NCBI RefSeq assembly: GCF_016907385.1
Contig: NZ_JAFBBU010000001.1
Span: forward strand, 434,001 to 498,000
Origin: Subtercola frigoramans
Lineage (GTDB): Bacteria; Actinomycetota; Actinomycetes; Actinomycetales; Microbacteriaceae
Direction of reading: 5' to 3'
DNA length: 64,000 nt
Both the position numbers and the translations under genes were made by a program. The stretch's first letter is position 1. Each line of letters starts with the position of its first letter. Shown here piece after piece: positions 7,872-15,551 of this stretch. Under the pieces are notes generated by a model that was not told the origin of the DNA, did no database searches, and worked only from the letters and a program-made list of their open reading frames with translations.

Positions 7872-8780
7872 ATGGCCACGTCTGGTGAAATTCTGGATGC
7901 CGACACGTCGATGGGTGCAGTGACCCTGCGGGTCGGTGACCTCGAGAGCATGTCGGACTATTATTCCGCCGCCTTCGCCATGGAACCGTTGGCAGAGCAG
8001 GGCAAGCGCCGCGAAGCGCACCGGGTGCTCGGCCGGGGAACCACGCCGCTCGTGCGCCTGATCCACACCCCCGACCTGCCGGCCGTCGACCGGCGACAGG
8101 CGGGGCTGTTCCACACGGCATTCCTCTTCGAGACCCCGGCGAGCCTTGCCGCGACGGTGTACCGTGCGGCACAGGATCCGCGGAGCCAGTTCGTCGGCTC
8201 GAGCGACCACAGCGTCAGTGAAGCGTTCTACTTCACCGACCCCGAGGGTAACGGCGTCGAGCTGTACACCGACCGGGATCGCTCGCTCTGGATTCACGAT
8301 GGTGCGGAGATCCGCATCGCCACCGAGTTCCTCGATCCGAACGCCTACCTCCAGCGCCACCTCGACCAGGCCACTCTCGACCAGGCGCCCGCGCTCGCCG
8401 GTCTCGTCGGCCATGTGCACCTGCAAGTCGGCGACCTCGACACCGCCCGCTCCTTCTACGTGGATGCGCTGGGCTTCGAGGCTACACAGACCGGCTACCG
8501 CGGCGCCCTGTTCGCTTCGGCTGGCGGCTACCACCACCACATCGCCATGAACGTGTGGAACAGCGGCGGGGCCGGGCCACGCGCTGCGAGCCTCGGCCTC
8601 GGCGACGTCTCGATCACCGTGCCCACCGCCGACGACCTCGAAGCCGTCGCTGGCCGGCTCCGGGCCCGCTCCATCGCCTTCGCGGGAGACGGGCGCTCGG
8701 TCGCCGTCGACGACCCGTGGGGCACCCGCGTCACCCTCTCCCTTCCCGACCTCTCGACCGAGGAGCTGCTCTCCCGATGA
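7872..8780 (+). CDS. VOC extradiol dioxygenase, CatE/MhqO type
   Basis: A 302-residue protein with two VOC domains (about 10-140 and 170-295). It closely follows Bacillus CatE/MhqO architecture: HSVSEAFYFTDPEGNGVELY ends domain one, GHVHLQVGDLDTARSFYVDA opens domain two, and GGYHHHIAMNVW supplies the central histidines. These enzymes are non-haem iron dioxygenases that open catechol or hydroquinone rings. Its stop overlaps the hydrolase start (ATGA), matching the MhqO-MhqD pairing known from quinone detoxification in Bacillus. The substrate is inferred to be a (hydro)quinone or catechol. An acidic residue is not obvious in the last strand (DPWGTRVTLSL), so ligand assignment needs a structure. 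Confidence 0.87.
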   Translation: MATSGEILDADTSMGAVTLRVGDLESMSDYYSAAFAMEPLAEQGKRREAHRVLGRGTTPLVRLIHTPDLPAVDRRQAGLFHTAFLFETPASLAATVYRAAQDPRSQFVGSSDHSVSEAFYFTDPEGNGVELYTDRDRSLWIHDGAEIRIATEFLDPNAYLQRHLDQATLDQAPALAGLVGHVHLQVGDLDTARSFYVDALGFEATQTGYRGALFASAGGYHHHIAMNVWNSGGAGPRAASLGLGDVSITVPTADDLEAVAGRLRARSIAFAGDGRSVAVDDPWGTRVTLSLPDLSTEELLSR

Positions 8781-9433
8781 CCACCACCACCCTGACCGAC
8801 GTGCGTTCGCCCGAATGGCCCGACGCTGCTCCCGGCAGCCCCGTTATGCTGTTGCTGCATGGCTACGGGTCGAATGAGCACGACCTGGCCGGGCTCGGGC
8901 CTGCGCTGGGGCTCAGCCTGCCCTGGGCGTCGCTGCGTGCTCCGCTCGAGCTCGGCAACGGCGGTGCGGCCTGGTTCGCGATCCAGACCCCCGGTGACCC
9001 TGAACCCCTTCCTCTCGCCGAGGCGACCGACGCCATCTGGCTGTGGATCGACGACAATCTCGGCACGGAGGCGACCGTCGTTCCGGTGGGCTTCTCGCAG
9101 GGCGGCCTCATGGTCAGCCAGCTGCTGCGCACGCGGCCGGAGCGCGTCGTCGCGCCGGTCGTCCTCGGCGGTTTCGTGCAACGCACGGCGCAGCCCGGCG
9201 ATGCCGTGCTGGCCGAAACACTGCCACCGCTGTTCTGGGGCCGCGGCGCCGAGGACCGCGTCATCGGTGCGGCCGCAATCGCCCGCACCAGCGATTTCCT
9301 CCCTCGCCACACCTCGCTGAGCGAACGGGTCTACCCCGGCCTCGCGCACGGAATCCACGCCCAGGAGCTTGCCGACGTGCGAAGCTTCATCACCTCGGTC
9401 GTCGGTGCCTCTGCTGCGTCTGCCGCTCTGTGA
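8777..9433 (+). CDS. Alpha/beta hydrolase, phospholipase/carboxylesterase (MhqD-like)
   Basis: A 218-residue serine hydrolase of the phospholipase/carboxylesterase family. The oxyanion segment LLLHGYGSNEHDL is at residues 25-37, the nucleophile elbow GFSQGG gives S107, an aspartate follows at D160 (GRGAEDRVI) and the histidine at H191 (GLAHGI). The start at 8777 overlaps the dioxygenase stop, and its own stop overlaps the next GTG start, so three genes are translationally coupled. In Bacillus, MhqD accompanies ring-cleavage dioxygenases in methylhydroquinone resistance; the same pairing here supports a role in hydrolysing a ring-opened product or a conjugate. Confidence 0.87.
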   Translation: MTTTTLTDVRSPEWPDAAPGSPVMLLLHGYGSNEHDLAGLGPALGLSLPWASLRAPLELGNGGAAWFAIQTPGDPEPLPLAEATDAIWLWIDDNLGTEATVVPVGFSQGGLMVSQLLRTRPERVVAPVVLGGFVQRTAQPGDAVLAETLPPLFWGRGAEDRVIGAAAIARTSDFLPRHTSLSERVYPGLAHGIHAQELADVRSFITSVVGASAASAAL

Positions 9434-10467
9434 CCAGCGCTCAGCCATTCGAGATCGGCATCTTCACCTTCGGTGAGCTGACCCGAACCGCTGGTGGCAG
9501 CGCGCTGAGTGCCGAGAGCCGGCTCGCCGACATTCTCGAGTGGGCCCGCGTGGCCGACCAGGCCGGGCTCGACGTCTTCGGGCTCGGCGAACACCACCGC
9601 GAAGACTTTGCAATCTCGTCACCCCAGATGGTGCTGTCGGCGGTCGCCGCACAGACCGAGCGCATCCGCCTGACCAGCACCGTCACCGTGCTCTCCAGCG
9701 CCGACCCCGTGCGCATCTTCGAGGAGTTCGCAACCCTCGACCTGCTGAGCGGCGGGCGCGCCGAACTCACGGCAGGCCGTGGTGCCTACCTCGAGTCGTT
9801 CCCCCTCTTCGGCCAGCCGCTCGATCACTACGACGAGTACTTCGATGACAGGCTCGAGCTCCTTCTGAAGATCCGCGCCGAGAACCCCGTCACCTGGAGT
9901 GGCACGACCCGCGCTCCTCTTGCTGACGCCGGGGTCTGGCCGCGCCCGGTTCAGGATGCCCTGCCGATCTGGCTCGCCGTGGGAGGAACGCCTGCCTCCG
10001 CCGTGCGGGCCGGGTCTCTCGGCCTGCCCGTCTACTTCGCCATCCTCGGTGACCCGCAGCGCTTTGCCCCGTTCGCTGAGCTCTATCGACGCTCGGCAGC
10101 GGAGGCCGGGCGCGAAGCTGGGCGCATCGGCGTGACGTCGCACTTCTATGTCGAAGCGACGTCGCAGGGCGCCCGCGACACGTTCTTTCCCCACTACTCC
10201 TCGTACATCGGGCAGAACATGCCGCGAACGGGAGTTCTCGACCGCAACGCTTTCGACGTCTGGTCGAGCCCCCGGGGCGCGCTCTTCGCCGGCAGCCCTG
10301 CCGAGATCATCGACAAGATCCTCTGGGAGCATGAGGTTCTCGGTCACACCCGGTTCTTGGCGCAGGTCGGGCTCGGCGGTCTCTCGCAGAGCGAGACCCT
10401 GCGCTCGATCGAGATCCTCGCCACCGATGTGCTGCCAGCGGTGCGCAGCGCGCTCGGCTCAACCTAG
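9430..10467 (+). CDS. LLM-class flavin-dependent oxidoreductase
   Basis: A 345-residue luciferase-fold enzyme. Family marks are FEIGIFTFGEL at the N-terminus, GLDVFGLGEHHREDF, LSGGRAELTAGRGAYLESFPLFG near 110-135 and PIWLAVGGTPASAVRAG. The start is GTG at 9430, overlapping the hydrolase stop (GTGA); the frame is open further upstream but lies within the hydrolase gene and is non-family. It closes the dioxygenase-hydrolase-LLM operon and is followed by a strong bidirectional terminator. It may reduce or oxygenate a quinone-derived intermediate. The cofactor (FMN or F420) is undetermined; an F420-reductase-like gene in the same operon makes F420 worth considering. Confidence 0.87.
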   Translation: MTSAQPFEIGIFTFGELTRTAGGSALSAESRLADILEWARVADQAGLDVFGLGEHHREDFAISSPQMVLSAVAAQTERIRLTSTVTVLSSADPVRIFEEFATLDLLSGGRAELTAGRGAYLESFPLFGQPLDHYDEYFDDRLELLLKIRAENPVTWSGTTRAPLADAGVWPRPVQDALPIWLAVGGTPASAVRAGSLGLPVYFAILGDPQRFAPFAELYRRSAAEAGREAGRIGVTSHFYVEATSQGARDTFFPHYSSYIGQNMPRTGVLDRNAFDVWSSPRGALFAGSPAEIIDKILWEHEVLGHTRFLAQVGLGGLSQSETLRSIEILATDVLPAVRSALGST

Positions 10468-10528
10468 GGGCGCAGGGCCTTACGACGTTAGCGCTGAACG
10501 ATCACAGCGCTGAAGTAGGTCTCACAAC

Positions 10529-10569
10529 GAAAGAAGGGGAGGCCCGATCATCCGGCCTCCCCTTCTTTC
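10529..10569. terminator. Bidirectional terminator between convergent genes
   Basis: GAAAGAAGGGGAGGCC (10529-10544) pairs perfectly with GGCCTCCCCTTCTTTC (10554-10569): a 16-bp stem with a 9-nt loop. Pyrimidine runs on either strand suit termination of the LLM operon (+) and of the dehydrogenase gene (-). Confidence 0.9.
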
Positions 10570-10578
10570 TGTCGTTCA

Positions 10579-11679
10579 TCAGAAGATGATGACCGGCTTC
10601 ACGGTGACGCCACTCTTGGAGTCGGCAAAACCCTCGTTGATCTGGTCGAGGCTGTAGTCCTTCACGAGCTTCTCGAACGGGAATCGGCCGTCGAGCCAGA
10701 GCTGGATGAGCTGCGGGATGAAGACCTGCGGTACCGAACTGCCCTGCACGACGGTCTTGAACGTCCAGCCCTTCACCAGCGAGGCACCGATCTCGAAGGC
10801 GACCTCGGTTCCCGGGCGGGCTGCGCCGACGAGCGCGACGGTACCGCGCACGCCGAGCGCGTCGGCAGCCTGGCGGAGCAGTTCGGGCCGGGCGGTCGTG
10901 TCGACCACGTAGTCGAGGCCGGCATCGCCGACGATCTCCTTCAGACGCGTAGGCAGGTCTTCGGTGATCGAGTTGATCGTGTGCGTGGCGCCGAGCTCGA
11001 GCGCCAGGTCGAGCCGTGACTGGTGGATGTCGACGGCGACGATGATCGCGCACTCGGCCACCTTCGCGGCCATGATCGCGGCGTTCCCGACGGCGCCGGT
11101 GCCGAAGACGGCCAGCGACGAGCCGATCTCCGGCTTCAGCTCGTTGAGCACGGTGCCGGCCCCCGTGTTGAGGCCGCAGCCCAGCGGTCCGAGGTGCTCG
11201 AGCGGAACATCCGACCGGATCTTGACGACCGACTCCTCGACGACGTTCGCGTAGGTGGCGAACGACGACTGGCCGAAGAAGTGCGACGAGATCGCCTCTC
11301 CGTCCTTGCTGATCGAGGTGCTCCCATCGAGCCGTGCACCACCGAAGTCGGCAGCGAACAGGTTCTCGCAGTAGGCCATCTGTCCCGCGCGGCAGCGGCG
11401 GCAGTGCCCGCAATAGGCGGCGGCCAGCACGACGTGGTCGCCGGGCGCGACGGATGTCACGGAGTCGCCGATGCCCTCGACAATGCCGGCGCCCTCGTGG
11501 CCGAGCACGGCGGGCAGGGGTGTCGGGTAGATTGCGTCGCGCACGAGCGAGTCGGTGTGGCAGATGCCGGTCGCGACGAGCCTGACGCGTACTTCGTTGT
11601 GACGGAGCTCATCGAGCTCCACTTTCTCGACGGTGAAGTCGGCGCCCGGGGCGCGCACGACGGCGGCGGTGATTTCCAT
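10579..11679 (-). CDS. Zinc-dependent alcohol dehydrogenase, aryl-alcohol (XylB/AreB) type
   Basis: A 366-residue MDR-family dehydrogenase. Catalytic zinc ligands appear as C40 in GICHTD and H61-E62 in LGHEGAG; the structural-zinc cysteines are C90, C93, C96 and C104 in the CGHCRRCRAGQMAYC stretch. A Rossmann motif GTGAVGN lies near residue 193. The lobe around AADFGGARLDGSTS resembles benzyl- and aryl-alcohol dehydrogenases and the class III-like group. It is preceded, 43 nt upstream on the same strand, by a small membrane protein gene and is divergent from a TetR regulator. It probably oxidises an aromatic or allylic alcohol to the aldehyde using NAD+. Confidence 0.92.
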   Translation of the reverse strand: MEITAAVVRAPGADFTVEKVELDELRHNEVRVRLVATGICHTDSLVRDAIYPTPLPAVLGHEGAGIVEGIGDSVTSVAPGDHVVLAAAYCGHCRRCRAGQMAYCENLFAADFGGARLDGSTSISKDGEAISSHFFGQSSFATYANVVEESVVKIRSDVPLEHLGPLGCGLNTGAGTVLNELKPEIGSSLAVFGTGAVGNAAIMAAKVAECAIIVAVDIHQSRLDLALELGATHTINSITEDLPTRLKEIVGDAGLDYVVDTTARPELLRQAADALGVRGTVALVGAARPGTEVAFEIGASLVKGWTFKTVVQGSSVPQVFIPQLIQLWLDGRFPFEKLVKDYSLDQINEGFADSKSGVTVKPVIIF

Positions 11680-11722
11680 GGTGGTCTTCCTTTGTTCTGG
11701 TGAGTGTTGTGCCGGTGAAGTC

Positions 11723-12040
11723 TTAGACGCTCTCGCGACCGCTGAGCACGGCCGATCTGTTGCGCGCGCGGCCAGCGGTGATCCTGCTGTGGGCGAGGAG
11801 GAGACGGGGCACGATGAAGTAGACCGTGACCGGAACCACCACAGCCGTCAGTACCAGCGCGCGCAGAACGGGAGGCCAACCATTGGCGAACAGGCCCATC
11901 ACCGTCATGCCGATCGCGACGAGCGGGAAGATCGCGCACCACGTGACGATCGCTCGAACGTGCACAGAGGCCACCCCTGGCGCATGCCGATGGTTGGTCT
12001 CGAGTTCATCGGCCGCGAGTGCCTTGCCATCCCGTTCCAC
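11723..12040 (-). CDS. Small membrane protein of unknown function
   Basis: A 105-residue protein with two clear hydrophobic helices (about residues 29-50, beginning IVTWCAIFPLVAIGM, and 58-80, containing LVLTAVVVPVTVYFIVPRLL) and charged termini, so it is probably an integral membrane protein. I do not recognise a characterised family. It lies directly upstream of the alcohol dehydrogenase in the same direction and faces the TetR gene, so it is probably the first gene of the regulated operon. A role in substrate entry or membrane protection would be speculation. Confidence 0.7.
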   Translation of the reverse strand: MERDGKALAADELETNHRHAPGVASVHVRAIVTWCAIFPLVAIGMTVMGLFANGWPPVLRALVLTAVVVPVTVYFIVPRLLLAHSRITAGRARNRSAVLSGRESV

Positions 12041-12074
12041 AAATCTCCAAACGTCTTGTTGGAATTGAGTCTAC

Positions 12075-12084
12075 ACTGTTCAGT
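12075..12084. promoter_or_regulatory. Candidate TetR operator ACTGTTCAGT
   Basis: The core ACTG-TT-CAGT lies in the 85-bp gap between the membrane-protein gene and tetR. On the minus strand it stands just upstream of TAGACT (12073-12068), a good -10 for the membrane protein/dehydrogenase operon, so repressor bound here would block that promoter. Confidence 0.45.
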
Positions 12085-12113
12085 AGGGCAGGCACCAGTG
12101 CAGCAATCGAACC

Positions 12114-12119
12114 TAGGAT
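12114..12119 (+). promoter_or_regulatory. Leaderless -10 element of the TetR gene
   Basis: TAGGAT is followed by exactly 6 nt and then the ATG at 12126, with no ribosome-binding sequence. This is the usual actinobacterial leaderless arrangement. Confidence 0.55.
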
Positions 12120-12125
12120 GGGCGC

Positions 12126-12707
12126 ATGGCATGGGACACGGAGGCGACACGCGCTGCGCTTCTTGCCGCCGCTGTTCTGGAGTTCAGCGAGAACGGGTTC
12201 GCGGGGGCCAGGGTGGATCGGATCTCTGCGCGCGCCGGCATCAACCGTGAGCGCCTGTACTCCTATTTCGGCAACAAACGCCAGCTCTTCGAGGCTGTTC
12301 TCGCCGACCAGCTTGTGACCATTCTCGACGGCGTGCCGGTCTGCGGCTCTGGATGCGAAGCGGCGGGAGATTTTGCCGGCCGTTACTTCGACGCCTGCAA
12401 GCTTCACCCGGCCCTGCCGCGTCTCGTCTTCTGGGAGGGCCTGGAGTTGGTGCATCCGATCGATGTGGCCACCCGCACCTCTCGGGCCCGCAGTAAGGCC
12501 ACCGAGCTGGAGCTCGCCATCGGGGACATCGACGCCGCGGCGGCAGACGAGTTGCTCCTCACCATCGTCACCCTGTGCCATGCCTGGTTCGCCACCCCCA
12601 ATGTGAGCCTCATCGTCGTCGGGGACGACCAGGCGCACGCGCGCCGGCGTGAGACGATCACAACGATCGCTATGGGATGGGCGCGGCAGTTTGCTGTCAC
12701 CGCCTGA
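12126..12707 (+). CDS. TetR family transcriptional regulator
   Basis: A 193-residue repressor. The N-terminal HTH is classical (residues about 5-55: LLAAAVLEFSENGFAGARVD, then AGINRERLYSYFGNKRQLFEAVL); the remainder is a helical ligand-binding domain with a WEGLELVHP segment. It is divergent from the membrane protein/aryl-alcohol dehydrogenase operon and has a candidate operator in the shared gap, so it probably represses that operon and itself until an alcohol, aldehyde or related ligand binds. Transcription appears to start at its ATG. A long hairpin follows at 12812-12848. Confidence 0.92.
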   Translation: MAWDTEATRAALLAAAVLEFSENGFAGARVDRISARAGINRERLYSYFGNKRQLFEAVLADQLVTILDGVPVCGSGCEAAGDFAGRYFDACKLHPALPRLVFWEGLELVHPIDVATRTSRARSKATELELAIGDIDAAAADELLLTIVTLCHAWFATPNVSLIVVGDDQAHARRRETITTIAMGWARQFAVTA

Positions 12708-12811
12708 AGTGAGCAGGGCCGCCGCAACGGTGAGAGGCCCCTGGCCCGGCGGCCCGGGCGCTGGCCGCTCATCCTGCCACCATCGTGCGGTCGTGATGCC
12801 GTGGCGAAACA

Positions 12812-12848
12812 CAACTGCCAGGGCTCCCGGGGGAGCGCCTGGCAGTTG
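12812..12848. terminator. Bidirectional terminator between tetR and the ABM gene
   Basis: CAACTGCCAGG (12812-12822) pairs with CCTGGCAGTTG (12838-12848), an 11-bp stem. A second stem, GCTCCC/GGGAGC, continues towards the tip after one bulged base. It lies between two convergent genes. Confidence 0.85.
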
Positions 12849-12868
12849 CCGTGAATGAGCCGGTGTAG

Positions 12869-13234
12869 CTACTTACGTGTGAAGCCTTCGAACGGAGTGA
12901 AGTATGTTGAGCCGAACCCGTCGAGAATCTCCTTCGCGGCGGCATCCGGTGCGCCGAAAGTCACGAACACGGTGAGGTCGACGCACGCGCCGAACGCATC
13001 GGCGAACTGCGAGAACGTCTTGGTCACGTGGTCGACAACGGCTGTCGAGTCACGGTAACTCTCGAAGATGTGAACCAGGGTCTGGTCGTCGTTGACGCTG
13101 TAGTCGTAGGCCAGCGAGCCCTCTTCGGCTTTCGTCGCGGCCACGAGAGGCTCCACGACCTTCGTGAATTCCTCGAACTTGCCGGGCTTGACCTCGCAGG
13201 TGACAAGCCAATAGATTTCGTTGCGCATTCGCAT
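12869..13234 (-). CDS. Antibiotic biosynthesis monooxygenase (ABM) domain protein
   Basis: A 121-residue protein with a single ferredoxin-like ABM/YgiN fold: an initial strand EIYWLVTCEVKPGKFEEFTK, then EEGSLAYDYSVN and TLVHIFESYRD, the usual pattern of putative quinol monooxygenases, which work without metal or flavin. The start at 13234 is preceded by GAGGAC at good spacing; a second ATG two codons later is possible. The frame is open further upstream but that part is arginine-rich and non-family. Its position among quinone, aromatic and nitroreductase genes fits a role in quinol oxidation or detoxification, which is inferred from neighbours and the E. coli YgiN paradigm. Confidence 0.85.
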   Translation of the reverse strand: MRMRNEIYWLVTCEVKPGKFEEFTKVVEPLVAATKAEEGSLAYDYSVNDDQTLVHIFESYRDSTAVVDHVTKTFSQFADAFGACVDLTVFVTFGAPDAAAKEILDGFGSTYFTPFEGFTRK

Positions 13235-13366
13235 ATGTCCTCTCGTCGTAACAGAATCGGGTGTCCGACGCTGGATACCCGACTTGACCGGTCTACGCCA
13301 CCGGCGCAGCTCACGCCGATTCTGTCGAGAAATTGAACACAACGACCTCGTGTCTCCCCGCAAGAA

Positions 13367-13582
13367 TCAGACGTGGAGAGGCTCCGCTTCAGCACGAAGG
13401 CTGCGCCGCGCGTTGTGCTGCACGAGGTTCGGTATGTAGCCGCGGATCCTGCTGCCGTTCAATGCGTCGAATTCTCTGCCGACGACTGCGGTGATGTGCG
13501 AAGGCTGCGCTGCAGGGAAATACCTCCTGATGCGCTGGGCCACAGTCGTGACGACCGATTCCCTCTCCGGCGGGCTGATCAC
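13367..13582 (-). CDS. Small helical protein, three-helix-bundle dimerization type
   Basis: A 71-residue protein starting with GTG behind a GAGAGGAAG ribosome-binding sequence. The pattern VVTTVAQRIRRYFP, then ITAVVGREFDALNGSRIRGY, then VQHNARRSL matches a small actinobacterial family described as a three-helix bundle dimerization domain, often found alone or beside stress and redox genes. No catalytic residue is evident. It follows the nitroreductase-like gene in the same direction with a 74-nt gap and may be co-transcribed. The function is unknown. Confidence 0.7.
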   Translation of the reverse strand: MISPPERESVVTTVAQRIRRYFPAAQPSHITAVVGREFDALNGSRIRGYIPNLVQHNARRSLRAEAEPLHV

Positions 13583-13656
13583 TGTGTCTTCCTCTCTGTT
13601 GGTGTGCGTGCGACCGACGGTGCGACTCAAGGCGAATCGGTCGTTCACGGCCGCGT

Positions 13657-14859
13657 TCACGGTGTGTGCACGAGCGCATTCGCGTCGCGCCTCATTGTGT
13701 TCGGGTATTGAGTTGTCGGAGTTCCGATTCGCACGAGCATCTGGATCGTCTGGCCCCCCGGCGCGTACTCCGCATGAATCGCGGCGTACGGTTCTGCCAT
13801 CGTCGGGTACTCCTGCAGCACCTGGCTGAGGGGCTGCATCACGAGCCGGAGGGTGCGTGCACGAAGCGAGAATTCGGCGTACAGGATGCCCGCCTGCACC
13901 TGCTCGGCGCGCGTGTTCGTTGGGGTGCTGATCATGCCGAACGCCGGCGTGTGCGCAACACCTGCCGCCGTCATCGCAATCGCGTTCTTCGCCCCGGCCG
14001 CGTCGTCGTTGATCGAGGGGATGATCGTGATCAGCCCCTGCAGAAGGTACTTCATGAATCCGGTCGTGCCTTGGCCCTCAACAGCGAACCCCGAGCGCGC
14101 AGTGTTCTTGGCGCCCTCCGTCGAATAGAACAGCGCGTCACTCTCCTTCGTTGCCGCTTCGTACTGAGTTTCGATGAGCGTGCCCTGCACTCCGAAGTCG
14201 TCGAACGTGGTCACGTCCTTCTGGTCGGTGAAGATCTGGAGTGAAGCGCCGGAGTTGTCGGCTAGTCCAGTGAGGGTGTCGATCTGTGCGGTCGTGAGAG
14301 CGGTGTCCTCATAGGGCGAGCGATTCGTGTCAGACAGGAAGAGTGACGCGTACTCGGTCGTGCTCACTGTGGAGTCCTTCGCCAAGGTGATCTTCGCCAC
14401 GGGTTTCGCGCTCATCGAGGCGGCGAGGTCGGCTTCGTCGTACTCCCCCTGGGGAAAGAGGCCGAACGTCGCCGAATACCCGAGATTCGCAGCTGAGACT
14501 CGCAGGTATTCCAGGAACGTGCCCTCCGACACCAAGGTCTGACGCGAAAGCGGGTCGACGGCCGGTGTGAGGCGCGTCGGATCGGTGTACAGGTACAACA
14601 CGTTCGGGTCGCCCTGGTCGAGGGTGATCGTCCACGGCTGCATATTGTGGCCACTCGGTGCGAGAACGGCCTGGGAGACCACCTTCATGCGCGGGTCGCT
14701 GAACTGGTCGGCGTAACTCGTCGACCACGGTTGCAGATAGTTCGCGGGTACGAAGATGCCGCCGACAGTGAGAACCGCACCCAGGCTCAGCAGCGCGACA
14801 CCCACGATCGATCCGACAGTGATGAGCGTGATCCTGCGTGCTCTGTGGGCGTTCTTCAT
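13657..14859 (-). CDS. Membrane-anchored nitroreductase-fold protein, Acg-like
   Basis: A 400-residue protein with an N-terminal transmembrane anchor (residues about 9-38, containing ITLITVGSIVGVALLSLGAV) followed by a nitroreductase-like FMN domain: VLAPSGHNMQPWTITL carries the SxxNxQPW motif seen in Acg-type FMN-binding proteins, and LSDTNRSPYED and GMISTPTNTRAEQVQAG recur in that group. It would sit on the outer face of the membrane, which is unusual for flavin reductases and resembles proteins that sequester FMN. A role in reducing or sensing nitro compounds or quinones is inferred. The promoter lies in the gap to the divergent gene at 14964, which holds an ACCCC-N4-GGGGT palindrome. Confidence 0.8.
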   Translation of the reverse strand: MKNAHRARRITLITVGSIVGVALLSLGAVLTVGGIFVPANYLQPWSTSYADQFSDPRMKVVSQAVLAPSGHNMQPWTITLDQGDPNVLYLYTDPTRLTPAVDPLSRQTLVSEGTFLEYLRVSAANLGYSATFGLFPQGEYDEADLAASMSAKPVAKITLAKDSTVSTTEYASLFLSDTNRSPYEDTALTTAQIDTLTGLADNSGASLQIFTDQKDVTTFDDFGVQGTLIETQYEAATKESDALFYSTEGAKNTARSGFAVEGQGTTGFMKYLLQGLITIIPSINDDAAGAKNAIAMTAAGVAHTPAFGMISTPTNTRAEQVQAGILYAEFSLRARTLRLVMQPLSQVLQEYPTMAEPYAAIHAEYAPGGQTIQMLVRIGTPTTQYPNTMRRDANALVHTP

Positions 14860-14902
14860 GAGAACTTTCCTGGTGCGTCGGGTGTTGCGCTACACCCAGT
14901 AC

Positions 14903-14916
14903 ACCCCGAATGGGGT
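14903..14916. promoter_or_regulatory. ACCCC-N4-GGGGT palindrome
   Basis: A perfect 5-bp-arm palindrome 44 nt before the nitroreductase start, next to repeated TACACCC words. A similar TACCCC/GGGGTA pair occurs at 61441-61462. It resembles operators of CsoR-like or other GC-palindrome regulators, but no such regulator is adjacent. Confidence 0.3.
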
Positions 14917-14963
14917 ACACGTGACAGAGCCGAAGGTCCCGACTGCTGCGAGCGTCACCGTCT

Positions 14964-15281
14964 GTGCATGTGTTCGTTACCTGCCGTTTTCGTTCGCTGA
15001 ATAGCGTTTTGGCTGTGCTGAACGGAAACCCGACGCTCTCCGATGTCGATCTGCCCGCTCGAGTCGACGAGCAGGTGGCATTCTGGACCAACCACGGCGA
15101 ATATGCTCTCCGCAACTATCGCGAAGATTCGTGGTACCTCTTCCGAGTGGAGAAGGCTCGCCCCCGGGTCACCCACTTCCTCCACTCCCGCGGCGCAGAG
15201 TGGGTCGCCGCCCCTGTCGACGCAGGCCGCAACGTGCACGCGCCTGACTGGCGCGACGCCCTGCGCCGGGTCGTCACCTAG
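14964..15281 (+). CDS. Hypothetical protein
   Basis: A protein of up to 105 residues that I do not recognise. The conserved-looking core runs from about residue 24 (LSDVDLPARVDEQVAFWTNH) through REDSWYLFRVEKARPRVTHF to the end. The start is uncertain: GTG codons at 14964 and 15015 are both possible and neither has a good ribosome-binding sequence. It is followed at once by another small gene in the same direction, so the two may form an operon. Composition is soluble and acidic-basic mixed, with no signal peptide or membrane segment. Confidence 0.5.
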   Translation: MHVFVTCRFRSLNSVLAVLNGNPTLSDVDLPARVDEQVAFWTNHGEYALRNYREDSWYLFRVEKARPRVTHFLHSRGAEWVAAPVDAGRNVHAPDWRDALRRVVT

Positions 15282-15305
15282 TTATTGTCTGCAGCAGGGA
15301 GCGCG

Positions 15306-15506
15306 ATGCTGGCATTTTCAGAGTTCTTCTACCTCGTTCACGCAGGCCAGGGGCGATGGATGATCAAACACCGCATCACCGACGAATCGGCCGGCTCGAT
15401 CATCCGTAATGGGCCTGACTTCGACCTGTTCGACGACCACGGCCGCCAGGTCGGCAGGTTCGACTCGGTCGAACACGCGCTCGGCGGCCTGTACGCCACG
15501 GCCTGA
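15306..15506 (+). CDS. Hypothetical protein
   Basis: A 66-residue protein of unknown function, read from an ATG preceded by AGGGAG. Its sequence (SEFFYLVHAGQGRWMIKHRI, then DFDLFDDHGRQVGRFDSVEH) suggests a small beta-rich domain. It is third-position GC-rich like true genes in the window. It lies 24 nt after the stop of another small hypothetical gene. An earlier TTG start at 15285 is possible but less likely. Confidence 0.55.
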   Translation: MLAFSEFFYLVHAGQGRWMIKHRITDESAGSIIRNGPDFDLFDDHGRQVGRFDSVEHALGGLYATA

Positions 15507-15551
15507 CGCAGCCGGGCTTCAGCGGAACGGCACGAGCCTGCTTCAACCGCT

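Noticed and set aside
13330..13340. AAATTGAACAC as a firm third operator copy
   Set aside because: Matches the 5873-5883 sequence but lacks the CA start and symmetry of the other two; kept only as a weak similarity.
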